Counted from the stretch's first letter, positions 43,243 to 55,289 are shown. The stretch is DNA of 64,000 bases from Gerris lacustris (GCA_951217055.1 OX578276.1:36294205-36358204); one strand, 5' to 3'. The notes: generated by a model not told the origin, from the letters alone. Program-made: numbers and translations.

Positions 43243-43945
43243 ACAAGATAAAAAGAACTTTTTATATACTACGTTTTTAAATTTTCTGTTGAATCATAAT
43301 ATGTAATGTTGATATTATAATTGTCATTGTTATAATATAATGGTAGTGAAAAAAATAGTTCCGAATTTATTTACTTCACATAAATGACAACCATCTAGAG
43401 AGCTGATCTTAAACCTTTTAAACCTATAAAAGGACAAATCTTTGTACAACAGATCTCGCCAACACCGAATCTAAACCGTGCCATTGATATGCCCTGTGTA
43501 GGGACAGTAAGAGAAGAAAAAGAAAAATGTGTACAAGTAAAGAAGTACAGATGCATAAATATTAACCCGATACCTAGGACACAAGTGTAAACAAACCTGG
43601 TTGTCACACGTCAATTGATTAATTTATTTGTTTACTTTTCCTTTTTCGCTGTCATTCAATTTTTATCTCTACAATAAAAAATCACAAATTTGAAACCCGT
43701 CAAAATGAAGATTGTAAATATGGGCATGTCAAAATAAATAAAATAACTTGCGGATTTTTCCCGAACTAACTTTCCATACAGCAAAATTTGCTGCAAGTAT
43801 TAAAATATTGCATTGTCACCGTGTTCTGAGCTATTCTAAAAGTTTCAAATGTCTAGCTACTCGGGAAGTTAGTTAAAAATCGATTGCAAGATTTTTACCG
43901 GACAAACAAACAAACAAGAAAGCAAGCTAATAAACGTAGTAACAA
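43243..43945 (+). repeat. Dispersed repeat F, copy 2
   Basis: Uninterrupted copy from CAAGATAAAAAGAAC through CTAGAGAGCTGATCTTAAAC to AAACGTAGTA, inserted in the right arm of element N. Confidence 0.75.
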
Positions 43946-45066
43946 AAATTTGGAAAAATTGCGTTGAAATTTTATTTTTTACCCTAAATTAAGACACATT
44001 TACTCTTGCATTTTTCCCCCTTAAACCTTTTCGTTGGCCATAATTAAACCTCAAAAATGTCTTCGTTTTTATGTGGGTCGATCAAGGGTAGTAATAAACA
44101 ATAAGGTGAATATTTCTTAAAATTGGCTATATTTCGCCCCACTCCGGGGCATATTCATGCCTAAAAACATCGAAAAATCTAAGATTACCATAAATGTTCA
44201 ATTTACATGATTTAAAATACAATAATTGTCAGAAAATAAAAGCAAGGTCTCAAATTCTTACCTTAAGAAGATTACGTTAACAACTCTTTAACAAGAAGTA
44301 AGAAAAAAAAGTTATATATAGACCACATAGTGGTTTCGTCATACATCACAGTCAACACTTACTAAATGTTATGATATTAAAAATAACAAAAGACGAGAAC
44401 AAATTAATAAAAATTAACAAATTAACATGTTTAAAAATTTGACTAGAGATAACCAGAAGTAAACCTTCCGTCTTATCAACTTACGGAAAAAAACAAAAAG
44501 TAAAGAGATTTAAAATAATTTTAACTTAAAAAAAACAAAAAAAACGGGGGTCTTTGGTTTAAAATGTATTACTAAAAATTATATAATTATTTATTTTAAA
44601 TATTATGAGGGACTTACTGTTTTTTTGTTGTTTTTTTTTTATATTTTTATTTGTATAACTATGATATGAAAATTGTACGAGAGGAGTGATAAGGGCATAA
44701 CAGATTTGGCGGGATTTTTAATTTCTAAAACTATCTGAAATTTAGAACGGCTGAATAATACTTGTTTCAAATGTCAATTTGTCATTTCTATTTGCCGCCA
44801 TTTTAAAACGGCAAAAGATAAAAAGTTCTGGTTTGCGGCAAATGTTTTCTTTTTTCAAGCCTTTCCAAATATTAATCACAGTATAGGGGTTCCAATTTGA
44901 TTTTTTAAGTTGACTCCAATATGGCGGCAACCAAAATAGCAGAAAAATGGGTACCCACCAAAAAAGTAGTTTTTTATGCAAAAGAAGATTGCAACAAACC
45001 ACAGTTTGATATCTCAAATATTAACGGAAATAATTAGCCGTTGCCGAGCTTTTGCCACGCCCTCTA

Positions 45067-46639
45067 TAAGTATAAGTAAGAATGTTTTGGAATTTGGCAT
45101 AGTAATTTTTTGATGCTGTAAGACACAAAAATATCAAGAGTTCTGACGGAGAGTGTGTTGAAAATTAGGTAACATTTTTTTTGGTGGATCTTTAAGCCTG
45201 AAAATTATGATATGTAACGCCAGTTTTATTTGTTGGCAATTTTCATGGGCTATATATATAACCCAATCATTAACCCCGGACAGTGACGCTGGGTTAATAA
45301 TATAAATTTCTTGGGATGGGCTGTTACTAATGACTTTTTAAAAATATTGTAACATTGAATACATTTATTTTAATACCCTTTTCATTATGTATGAGCAGAA
45401 AAAGGTTAACGATGGATTAACGGATGTGATGCCAAACCGATTATACAGATTAGCATTGCACGTTGAGTAGGTTTTATCCTTATGAGATTTTATTATTATT
45501 ATATTTCTCATAATCGTTGCTAGTACTTAAATAAGTAGTTCATTTAAAACAAAAAACTGAAAGAAATCCCGGCGCGGGAGTGTATTTTTCACTGTCTGTT
45601 TCCCGTAGTAAATAATTATTATAATTTGATTTGAAACAAAAAACTGAAATAAATAAATTAAAACTTGATTTCCTTTGACATATAACTGGCTGTTTTATTC
45701 GAAACAAAGGAGCTAATACATAATATTAATATTTGGCTGGTTATATCGTGAACAACAACGAATAGTATATGCAGAGAAGAACGTAGGTTATTAAGTAGAT
45801 TCTTTTTTCTGATTTTTAAAATAAGTAAATTCACAAATAAGCAGGATTAACAAAAAAAAAAAAAAAAAAACTGACCAATGTAACTAGTACTATTTGAAAG
45901 TAAAAAATCGTTCTCGGGGCGTCTCGGAACTTTTTCTCACCAAACATAAACATATAAATTACCACAGATTTTTGTTATTATGTGAATTATAATTTGTTTG
46001 TCCGTTAAAAGTTGTTCGGTATAGTGAGAAAAATCAAATGCATATTTTCTGCCGTATTAGAAATTAAATGCTATTGGTATTTCGTTCAAGTAGATATTTT
46101 CAAAATGGCGGCAGATGTTAAGATTAAATATGGAGGACTTATTTATCTTATAGATAGGAGATAGGTATTATAGGTGCGAATTTTAGCTCAGTCGGCGAAA
46201 TAGTTCAAAATTATTTAGCGTTAAAGTTTCTAAGTTCAAAAGTCCATATTTTTAAAATGGCGGCAGATATCTAAACGAAATTCAATGGATTTTATTTTCT
46301 TATAAACAGGTATACTTTTCCGGGAAGCGCAACTAAATGTACTGTGGGAGTTGTGCCTGACACAGATAGACAGACTCACACGCAGACAGACAGACAGATA
46401 TCCAGCTAAAAACCACCAATTAAAAAACCAATCAAATCGTCCTAAAGACGTACCCAAAACGGATATTTCAGATGAAATCTTTGTTTCGTATTTTTTGGGT
46501 GAAAATACCTTAAGACAAGGTGAGGAAAAGTAAATAGAATCGAGAACGAAGAAACCGCCTTTTCACGAGATTTCTTTTAGAACATCTCTTATAGACTCAT
46601 TGGACCTGAACACGATTAAATATATCACATTCTCGAAAT
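45067..46639. other. No recognised gene
   Basis: At 45575-45640 it contains half of the foldback seen at 54745-54856 (TGTATTTTTCACTGTCTG, TTTCCCGTAGT). A CAGA-type run at 46366-46400 and ATTTTTAAAATGGCGGCAGAT (46104 in variant form, 46247) recall other arthropod repeats. Confidence 0.4.
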
Positions 46640-47720
46640 CAAATATTTGTGCTATCACACTAATTTCTAATATAAATATAGTTGATGGATCTGTAGGTGT
46701 AAAAATTCAATCATTAATCCATATTGATTAAGAGACGTTTCGACCCTTAATCATAAGGTCATCATCAGTCTTTATTTCTAAAATGACAAAATTTATTTTG
46801 TCATTTTAGAAATAAAGACTGATGATGACAATAGTTATTTACGCACCAAGGGAGGAAAGTGAGTGATTGCACCCCGAGCGATGAAGTTGGTTCCTGAGGT
46901 GAAGCCGAGGGAACCATAACGTTCACTCCCGAGGCGGAGCCGAGGGAGTTAATTATCGCGAGGGTGCAAGTGATTTTTACTCCCAAGGTACGTACAAGAT
47001 TTTACCTCCAGAAGGGAGGAAAAATATGGAAAGATTTTAATTTTACATTACGTTATTCAACAAAAAATACATAGGTTTATATATATATTTTTTTTTATAT
47101 ATAGTTAGATATAATATTAACAATTCTCTAAATAAGTTTAATCACGTTAAAATTAAATTATAGATAATAATTATTTGAATTTCAATGCTAAATTAAATAT
47201 GAGAATCAGCTGGAAGCTGAGTCGTGTATTGAATGGTGTTGACAACTGATGTATTTAAGTATGGATTATTTAATCTACATTTAGAAATTATGTTTCCACT
47301 TTTAACTTGTTTTTTTTTTACTGATGAATCACTATGGCAACCGTTGTGGAGGTTACATGACATGTGTGAAGATGACATTATAGATTTCGATATTAAACAA
47401 AAGTTAGTAAATGAAATGTGTATTAGCACCAACCTTATTTATTTGTGCTTTATCTAGGACAACACTGGAGGGAATCATGAGAGTTCATGATTCCCTTATT
47501 TTTCATTACTCCCTGTTTAACCCCGACCGGGTGCAATGAGTAACTTCCCTCCCTGTAAACTAGGGAGGAAAGTTCACTTTTTCTCCCCGCTGGAGGTAAA
47601 ATAAATTTAGTCATTTTAGAAATAAAGACTGATGATGAACTTATGATTACGGGTCAAAACGTCTCTTAATCAATATTGATAAATGTTTTAATTTTCACAC
47701 CTAAAGATCCGTCAACTATA
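46640..47720. repeat. Foldback element with an inserted GC-richer segment
   Basis: The arm 46665-46800 (GATGGATCTGTAGGTG, AAGAGACGTTTCGACCC, GGTCATCATCAGTCTTTATT) is mirrored at about 47610-47715. An extra copy of the inner end lies at 46797-46828. Between them (46830-47605) is a segment with hairpins such as GGTTCC...GGGAACC and CTCCC...GGGAG and inverted TTTTACCTCCAG / CTGGAGGTAAAA, probably another element. A 74-codon frame (47233-47457) has no known motif. Confidence 0.6.
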
Positions 47721-48291
47721 TTCATACTACAATTACAACGGTGCTGACTTCAACGTATTCTACAAATTTCTCATTACTCATTACACATACTACGTATGTA
47801 GAAATTAAACGTGAGTGTTACAACGAAAAAAAAGAAATAAATATACTGTGGCAAAATAGGTAGATAATAAATGTACAACTATGAACATATTTTGTAGCAC
47901 AATATAATTCAAACGACATTTGTTCAGTTTGCTTGCAATAATTATGGAACTGTTCAAACCGTAGAAATAATTTGTTTAGTTTAATCAATAGACGTTTGTC
48001 TCACAATTGTTTCATCTTATGTAACAACATATTAGAACAGATAACTATGATTTCATAAATGATAAACTTCGAACATATTTTCTGCGGTGGCACAAGATAA
48101 TTTACCCTACATTTGTGTATTTTTTATATACAATTAAGGAACTACGTGGTCTATAGCGATAATTTTTATTTAATGGATGTGTTTTTAACAATTTGTTAAT
48201 CTTAATACAAGTTGAACCAGTCAATAACAACGATTAAATGCAATATATTTTATCTTTAAAAAGTTAAAACTTTTTATTTAAATTGTATATG
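47721..48291. other. Downstream of the cuticle gene, no gene recognised
   Basis: AT-rich non-coding sequence. Confidence 0.4.
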
Positions 48292-48297
48292 TTTATT
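48292..48297 (-). terminator. Poly(A) signal of the cuticle gene
   Basis: AATAAA on the - strand, 45 bases downstream of the stop codon; a second one lies about 18 bases further on. Confidence 0.6.
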
Positions 48298-48341
48298 TAC
48301 ACTGATCCTTAAAGTATGTTTAAATTTAATGAATAGTGAAA

Positions 48342-48569
48342 TTAAAAGATTGAACGGTGATTTTGTAGTCTGTGTGGAATGGTTCTTTGTACGTTAGCGA
48401 GGAAACCGTTCTTACCAGCGATGTAGCTCACCTTCCTAATAGAGCCGTCAGCTTCTAGAAGAACGTATTCACCTGTGACTTGATCACCTTCTCTACTTTC
48501 CCAGTGACTTTTAGCATCTCCTGTCTTCATATCGCTCACAGTATAGTCCCATCTGTATTTATCGTCCTT
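48342..48569 (-). CDS. Cuticular protein (RR type), exon 3 with chitin-binding domain
   Basis: This is the 75-residue C-terminal exon of a structural protein of the exoskeleton that binds chitin fibres through its Rebers-Riddiford domain. The acceptor TTTGTTTAG precedes KDDKYRWDYTVSDMKTGDAK, followed by SHWESREGDQVTGEYVLLEA and DGSIRKVSYIAGKNGFLANV. The aromatic positions (Tyr, Trp, Tyr, then Tyr in GEYVLL and VSYIA), the two glycines and the final GF-x-A fit the chitin_bind_4 consensus, closer to the RR-2 form. The usual Asp in Y-x-A-D is Gly here. Joined to exons 1 and 2 in phase 0 it gives a protein of 129 residues, a normal size for a short cuticle protein. The stop TAA is at 48344-48342. 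No disabling change is seen. Confidence 0.92.
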   Translation of the reverse strand, partial: KDDKYRWDYTVSDMKTGDAKSHWESREGDQVTGEYVLLEADGSIRKVSYIAGKNGFLANVQRTIPHRLQNHRSIF

Positions 48570-48671
48570 CTAAACAAACCAGTATACAATTTTATAAATG
48601 ATAAACCCCTGTAATAAGTAAAATAATTATAAAATGGAAATTTACTTCATAATTCAAAGTCTTCAGCTCTT

Positions 48672-49030
48672 AATAGTATATTATGTTACTAGGCTGTGAA
48701 GTTAGTTTTTTCTTTACCGTGGCAATTACATTTACTGTCTAGCGAAGCGAGACAATAAATGTAATTGTAAATGTAATCTTTATAAATAAAACGCATCGAC
48801 ATCTAGCGGATTTTAATCGTACTAAGAAGCATTTCTATGAAGATTGCAGCGCTAAAACGGAAGTTTTTGATAAATACCAGCACGAAAGAAAATTTTTTTT
48901 ACGTCCTAGGACGTAAAACATTTTTTCTTTGCAGCTAGGGGTAATGAAGTCCTCGTAATGAAAAAATGGATTTTAGCAATGTTTTTTAGGCTCTAAAGTT
49001 ACTATTTCACAGCCTACCACGGAAAAAGTT
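48672..49030 (+). repeat. Dispersed repeat L, copy 2
   Basis: Same blocks as 38236-38703, shorter by deletions, with an internal inverted ACGTCCTAGGACGT. Confidence 0.75.
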
Positions 49031-49484
49031 TATATTTTGAATGTCAGACAAAAAGAAAATCTAAAAAAAATCTTAAATCTAACTCCGCACTAATCAGTCC
49101 TAATTTTGGAAAGGAGGAAGTATCAACTGTATCATCTGTATCAACTGATGCTTCATCTTAGCGAATAAACATTTTTACTATTTAAAATCCAAGCCTTGAG
49201 CCTACTGCGTGGCTTATAGCAGCACCAATTAAGATAGGGATCTACGGGTCGACCTCGACCTCCACGTAATCCCAAAACTTAAACAAATTAATAAGGAAAC
49301 CTAAGTTAAACAAAATAAAAACTGTTTGATGACACTCTTCTCTAGATTTCCATTTTATTCAACAATTTTAACTAAATCAATCAATAAGTTAATTAATCAA
49401 CTAGTTACTGATTGTAGTATTGTCATCGGAAATACATAATCTGTAATCCACTATATTTATCCAAGATTTACGTTTATAGGTTGT

Positions 49485-49660
49485 CATAAGTAGGCTAGCA
49501 TAGTCACATTTTGCATGGCTGACCACATCTGGGTTCAATTGCCGAACTTTGCCCCCCCCCCCTCCCCCGCTCGGTGTTCACCCACCATTGCTATATAAAT
49601 GGGTAGCCACTTATGTGAAGTGGTGACAAACTGGTTATGAATGGAAATTATAAGGTTTAT
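49485..49660 (+). repeat. tRNA-derived SINE-like repeat
   Basis: TAGCATAGTCA (A-box-like, 49497 onward) and GGTTCAATTGC (B-box-like, 49532-49542) are properly spaced. A C run and a body containing GGGTAGCCACTTATGTGAAG follow. Only one copy was noticed. Confidence 0.4.
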
Positions 49661-49984
49661 ACAAAGTTAATTAGCTAACTAAATAAAACTGTTGGATTTT
49701 ATTGTTCCTTCAATTCTTTAAGTTATGCAAAACCAGACACACATTAATGCATTGCACAGCTATATACCCACAAAGATTTATTTTAAAACAATTTTTCTTT
49801 TTCCTATTGTGTACACAAACAATTAGGTTTTTAGTAAAATAAAATATCTGATCAGGATAAACATAAAAAAAGTTGCAATGTTTTGACAGATCAGTGTTCA
49901 TAGGAACTTTTTTGTTCTGCGTTTTTGGTGCGGTTGGTTGGGGACACTATATATTATACACTCGTTTGCTACATAATGTATATT

Positions 49985-50985
49985 ATACAGTGTATCCCAA
50001 GATAAAGTATAAAGTATCCAAGAGGAAAATGTTTCTTATTTTTGGGTTATCGAAAAAAAGTAATTCTTTATAAAAACTCCTGCTTGTTCTTAAACCTTTG
50101 AAAATGATAAAATTTTCTTGATTTTGTGTACAGGGTGTTCTGTTTATTGAATACTTTAAAATATGAACAAGAGTAAACTACCCTTATTTTTATGGTATCG
50201 AATAATATTATTTAGAAAAGTGGATCAGAATTGCATAAAACGTATAAATATTAAATATTTGGTAATTTATTTTATGAAAACTTAATAAATTCCTTATAAA
50301 TCAAATAATAAGCTAATGTAATAAATAAAATTTAAAAAAAATATTATCAAAGCAAGTAATTAATAATTCTAATCTTAGCATCTAATTAAGTACCACAAAA
50401 AAAAACAACAGAGTTGAAAAATAAAAGAAAAGAAATGATCATTTAAATGTATTGCCACCTACTTCTGCGCAATTTCGATTCTATTTATGAATTCTTTATA
50501 GGCCTTTTGAACTTGCTCAAGGGGAATATTGGCAGCGGTCTGTTAAATTCTTTCATTTAACTCTTCCAAGCTATTATCAGGACGTTCGGCATAAACTTTT
50601 TGTTTCAGATATCGCCATAAAAAGAAGTCCATAATTGTTTGCCGATAATACATAAACTATTTGTTGTCATAACAATTATCACACTTGTTTATTATAAAAA
50701 TCCAAAGAGAACTATTTGTTGTAGCCAGCTTATTGCATATTTTTAGAAAACAAACTAAAATTTAATAATTCATAAAATAAATTAATATTTATACGGTTTT
50801 GCAATTCTGAACCACTTTTTTTATTTTTTCATCAAAAATAAGGGTAGTTTACTCTTGGTCATATTTTAAAGTTTTCAAAAAATAGAACACCCTGTACACA
50901 AAATCAAGAAAATTTTATCATTTTTAGAGGTTTAAGAACAATCAAGAGTTTTTTAATTTTATTATTTTATGATATGGCATTAAAA
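49985..50985. mobile_element. Mariner-type element with long inverted arms
   Basis: The arms match for about 240 bases: GTTCTTAAACC, AAAATTTTCTTGATTTTGTG, TACAGGGTGTTCT and ATTCTGA(T/A)CCAC at the left (50080-50240) recur inverted at 50770-50950. The interior encodes a transposase remnant. Related copies are split at 4600-12545 and partial at 56220-56400. Confidence 0.75.
50440..50632 (-). pseudogene. Tc1/mariner-type transposase C-terminus, decayed
   Basis: The - strand reads DFFLWRYLKQKVYAERPDN, SLEELNERI, stop, QTAANIPLEQVQKAYKEF, then INRIEIAQK and a stop. D-x-FLWG-x-LK-x-x-VY followed by a helix with a terminal arginine is the standard end of mariner-like transposases, containing the last catalytic Asp region. 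The internal stop and absence of upstream domains show it is dead. Confidence 0.75.
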
Positions 50986-51300
50986 AATACTAATAACCCT
51001 AAATATTTATAACTTTTCCACCCCTCAGTGATGAGGGAGGCCCCCCCCCCCCCAAAATTATTTTTTTTAAATTTTGGGCATAATTTTTTAATTTAATTAT
51101 TTTATGATTTGGCATTAAAAAATACTTATAACCGTAAATTTTTACATTTTTACCACCACTCAGTGATGAGGGGGTCCCCCCAATAATTGTATTTTTTTAA
51201 TTTTGAACAAAAATTTTTAATTTTATTTTTTTATGATTTGGCATTAAAAAATGCTTTTAACCCTAAATTTTTACTCTTTTTTACCACCGTTATACTTAAT
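50940..51300 (+). repeat. Minisatellite, three units of 129-135 bp
   Basis: GGCATTAAAAAAT recurs at 50976, 51111 and 51240 and once more near 53416. Each unit has ACCCTAAAT(A/T)TTTA-like and CACTCAGTGATGAGGG-type stretches. Units end in C runs. Confidence 0.7.
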
Positions 51301-51375
51301 TTTTACAACCAACCTCCATTTTTAATAGCGATATTAGTACTGTAATAATCTTCACCACTCAGTGGATTAAAAATA

Positions 51376-51912
51376 CACTCCCCGTGAAAATTAACGCACC
51401 AACTTTATATTTCTCTGTTTGGACTACCTCTAATTTATACTGATGTTTAATGATTAATTAATAATCATCATTAATCATCATCTTATATGTAATTATCATC
51501 GTTAATCATATTTAATCATCATCATTAATGATATATCATAAATTAATTATATTTAATCATCATCATAAATGATTCAATGTTATTTGCAGTTGATTCAATG
51601 AGAGCTCTCACGTAGTTATTCATAATACAGATGTTTGGTTGTGTCAACAAGAATAGACCTCCTACTTTTACTATGGAGAAAGCGATTAAGCCCGTAGTGA
51701 TGGGTTAAGAAAGGCTTTTCTCAAAAGGTTGGTGGTCGACTAAGAGTGCATCTCACTACAATCTCAGAGCTTTTCGGCGGTTCCAGTAGTGTGGATATGA
51801 TCGACAGAGGCGAAATAGGTCTGCCCGAGATGAAAACAATAGAAAAAAGATCCTAATTGAACGACTTTTGTGTAAGCATATAAAAGTGGTGCGTTAATTT
51901 TGACGGGGAGTT
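51376..51912. mobile_element. Tc1/mariner-type MITE (537 bp)
   Basis: CACTCCCCGTGAAAATTAAC with GCACCA at the left is inverted at the right (TGGTGCGTTAATTTTGACGG), with TA at 51374-51375 and 51913-51914. The inner part includes TTGTTATAA-free AT repeats (AATCATCAT) and a piece with AGAAAGGCTTTTCTC; no usable transposase frame was found. Confidence 0.8.
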
Positions 51913-51914
51913 TA

Positions 51915-54013
51915 CATATAACCCTTAATTTTCACCCTTCTACCTCCAACCAACCCCCATTTTTGAATAGTGATATTATAACTGTAATAATCTTTAACTC
52001 TCAGTGATCGATAACTGATCAATTTTTATTTAATTATTATTATTTTTTTTTATGAGTCCTTTGACAGCAGGGCCACAGGAGAGGCACTCTTGAATAATCA
52101 TGTACATAAAATACATAAATGAATTAACAAAAAATTTCCATAAAAGTACTAATAAATGACAAGAAAAAAAGCTACTTAATACATCTAGCAAAGGATAAAA
52201 ATTCAATAAATAACTATGAAAGAGAATAAATAAATACTCAAATTAATATTCAAAATTTAAATTAACAATTAAATAACAAAACTAATAATAACAATGAGAT
52301 AACAAAACTAATATAACAATGAGATAACAATTAGGTAACATTAGATAACAATTAGACAAAAATGTAAAAATTATTGCTGTTTGCTCGGTTATTTAATTAA
52401 TTTCTCGGTTATTGTAATTATTATTATCAATCGATCAGTTATCCCCGCCAGGCGTCTTCCGGGTTCACTTTTCACCCAGCAAACAGTTCGGAGTAGGGAT
52501 GTGAACGAAGCCGGTCTCATATCATTCTCATACAATAAGCTTTCTCACTATTTTGATAGGCCTCATCGTCCATAGCGCTCCATTCCTCTTTCAGTCATAG
52601 ACCACATCCCCTCACACTTACAATGAGTTAGTTATTTTTAATTAACTTCCAAAATATTCAATAGAAATAATTAATACGGCAAAACAACGTTTGGCGGGTC
52701 AGGATAGAACAGAAATTTTTTGTGTACATTCGGTAGGTTCTGGGAATAGGTCGTAATAGTACATTAGCATTTGGGTAAGTAGCATTAGTAAGTAGCATTT
52801 TGCATGCGAGTGTGGAGTTTGCACCCGAGCGTCAGCGAGGGTAGTAAAACCACACGAGCAATGCAAAATGCCGTGTTCCCACGAGTTGCGTACCGTACTT
52901 TATCTGCGATTGTTAGATTTAAATAATAAATACAGAAAAAAATAAACTTGATGTATGTAAGTTCGTATCTCTTCTCTTGATAAAGATGGCATTAATCTTG
53001 AGTTGTATTTTTTTCCGAATTAATTATTTCTTGAGGAGTATTATTCTCTACATTTTCGTCAAAGCCACTTGATTCATTCATTGTTTTTCACTAAAAATTC
53101 GATATAAACAAATACTTTAATAAAAAAATAGCAAATTAGTTTTGTTAAATGTAAACAAACTCGCTAATCGTGCGTAAAGCTGAAGCATTCCTCTTCTTCA
53201 GAAGCATGAGATTCTTCAGAACCATGAGACGCGCATGCGCAATGAATACAAGTACGTAAATAATCACATTCTACGCATCTAAACAGAGATATAATGTTTA
53301 TATTTCGTATCAATCGTAGATAAACTATTTTTTATAGCCCTAAGTGATAAGAGTGGACCACCTGAATTTTTTATTTTTTGGACAACATTTTTTTAATTTT
53401 ATTTTTTTTATTATTATTTGGCATTAAAAAATAATTGTAATCTTAAAATTTTATCTTTTTACCACCAACCCCCATTTGTTAATAGCCATATATTTGTACT
53501 TTGATAATCTTTAACTCTCAGTGGTGGATAGCTGATCAATTATCAATCGATCAGTTATCCCCGCCAGGCGTCTACCGGCGTCACTTCTAACCCAGGAAAC
53601 AGCACGGAGTAGGGATTACATTTTAAATTTATAAATAATTATTATTATGATTAAATTATTAAATATAATATCATACAATCCATTGCACTTAGAGATTGAT
53701 ATTGATTTTTTTAAATTATCATAATTAGTAATAGCAAATATGGATAACATTTTTTAATGTATATATAACTTTTAAGAGATATAATTTTAAATATAATATA
53801 CTACTTAAGTTAATATAGTAAAATGAATTATTAATAAATATATGCTTGCTCTATTATTATTTTGATAGGCTGTCATTGTTCACAGCGCTCCATTCCTCAG
53901 TCATAGATCACGTCCCCACACACTTACAATAAGTTAGTTATTTTTTATATAACTACCAAATTATTCTCTAGAAATATTTTATATGGCAAAACAACGTTTG
54001 CCGGGTCAGCTAG
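51915..54013 (+). mobile_element. Helitron-like composite with nested insertions
   Basis: Two direct copies of a block (AGTTATCCCCGCCAGGCGTC, then AGCGCTCCATTCCTC and GGCAAAACAACGTTTG) lie at 52425-52706 and 53545-54013. The second ends with a hairpin, GGCAAA-ACAACG-TTTGCC (about 53984-54001), then CTAG (54010-54013) and T, a Helitron-type 3' end. Repeat E copy 2 is inserted between the blocks, and another insertion lies at about 52035-52425. Together with the minisatellite to its left this resembles non-autonomous Helitrons that carry internal tandem repeats. Confidence 0.5.
52756..53325 (-). repeat. Palindromic repeat E, copy 2
   Basis: Inverse of 33631-34213, with the small conserved frame at about 53080-52960. 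Its central palindrome has partly decayed (53182-53222). Confidence 0.75.
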
Positions 54014-54350
54014 TTTATATATATACGCTAGGCCACATCCACCCTGGAGCTAATGTGATTGTTTTTCATACACTCTCACACTTTATACACAAATCAGAAA
54101 CACACACAACAAGTACTTTGCCCAGATACTGTAGGTTGTTATGGTATTACTCAATAAAGTACGAAGTAATAATATTATTACCCACGTACCCTAATCCCTT
54201 TTATCCCAGTATAAAAATTATCAATATTCTTAACCTATTCTTGTGAACGAGGATTCTTTTAAAGGAGCAATTTTAGAGTTTAGTTCTTTTACTGAGTCGA
54301 AACTTAATTCTTTCACTTGACCATCTCTATAATTTATATAAAAAGTATAC

Positions 54351-54500
54351 CTGATGATGTAATGGAACCTGAGATGCTCTGCTAGTAGGATCGAAGTCAG
54401 GTAGATACCCGTTTTCATCTATCTCCTCCGATTCGGGAAAAGAATTTATAATAAGTCTACTCCACGCTGAACACACCATCATGCTGACAATCAAATATAC
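54351..54500 (-). CDS. Cuticular protein (RR type), exon 2
   Basis: Fifty codons between TTGTCCAG and the donor GTATAC. It begins with the rest of the signal peptide (VYLIVSMMVCSAWS) and then encodes the mature N-terminus, LIINSFPESEEIDENGYLPD, which is acidic and ends in RASQVPLHHQ. Both junctions are in phase 0, so it splices cleanly to exon 1 (55301-55290) and exon 3 (48569-48342). Confidence 0.85.
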
Positions 54501-54744
54501 CTGGACAAAAATATAATTCAATCATCTACTTATCTATAATGTTACTGAGTGATTCACAATAAATTATCTTCTAGATCAATTAAAAGTTCAACATCCTAGG
54601 GATGATTACAAAAACTTTGTACAGCTTTGCTTGATATTTTTGGGTCGTTTCCCTTTAAAGGACATTCACTTCTCTATTCCTGGAGCTTTTCATCACGCTA
54701 GGTGGATGGCAAAAGCAATTTATTCTTTAAAAATATATCTTTTA

Positions 54745-54856
54745 ATTTAAATCAAATTATTATTAACTACGGGAAAAAGACAGAGAAAAATACACTTGGA
54801 GTGTATTTTTCTCTGTCTGTTTCCCGTAGTTATTAATAATTATAATTTGATTTAAA
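54745..54856. repeat. Foldback element, about 46-base arms
   Basis: AACTACGGGAAAAAGACAGA followed by GAAAAATACAC is mirrored after five bases (TTGGA). A single arm with similar sequence lies at 45575-45640. Confidence 0.85.
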
Positions 54857-55079
54857 TTAAAATTTAAACTTTCGGTAGTATAAAAACTACCAAAAACTTA
54901 AAACTCGAAATATATCTTGTTAAAGATCATATTAATCAAGAAGTAGCAGATATTGCACTCTAAGATAAATATAACCTTATATGTTAGACTAAGGGATATT
55001 ATTATTTCTGTTTACAGGAAAGTTTATATTCCTTTGTCTAATTTTCATACCTACCCAGGTCATATCAAAATATACATTA

Positions 55080-55250
55080 ATGAAACAGCGGGGCCTTTAC
55101 ATCCGAAGACGCAGACCACTTAGGTGGGCCCATTGAACAAACTCAGGGTAGTAACCAAAGTCTTCACATTTGTGTGAAGACAGAAGGCGCGCACCCATCT
55201 AACTACTGATCACGCCCGATGCTCCTCAACTTGAGTGATTGAATGTGAAA
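55080..55250 (-). repeat. 5S rRNA-like SINE or pseudogene
   Basis: On the - strand AAGTTGAGGAGCATCGGGCG followed by TGATCAGTAGTTAGATGGGTG resembles the 5S internal control region. It is followed by a perfect hairpin, GTCTTCACA-CAAA-TGTGAAGAC (55184-55162), and a body with TGGGCCCACCTAAGTGGTC. It lies in the cuticle gene's first intron, near exon 1. Confidence 0.5.
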
Positions 55251-55289
55251 TAGGGGGGTACCAAACTAAAAGAGTGCCAAATTTCTTAC

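Larger units (their letters stand above)
40822..45064. mobile_element. Long-TIR composite element N (4.2 kb)
   Basis: The left end CAGGGTGTGACAAAAG and right end CTTTTGCCACGCCCTC are inverted and each is bordered by TA (40820-40821, 45065-45066), as in the Tc1/mariner group. The arms match for more than 400 bases (40822 to about 41257 against 45064 back to about 43206), but the right arm is interrupted at about 44064-44780 and by repeat F (43243-43945). A MULE derivative (41425-42895) sits in the centre. No transposase of N itself was recognised. Confidence 0.75.
48570..54350 (-). other. Cuticle gene intron 2 (5.8 kb), filled with transposons
   Basis: A GT-AG intron between GTATAC (54350 downward) and TTTAG. 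It contains repeat L copy 2, a tRNA-type SINE, the mariner-type element, a Tc1 MITE, a minisatellite, repeat E copy 2 and a Helitron-like 3' end. Confidence 0.75.

Noticed and set aside
47193..47457. Overlapping 74- and 79-codon frames on both strands
   Set aside because: No domain, signal peptide or splice context was recognised; inside a repeat-derived segment.
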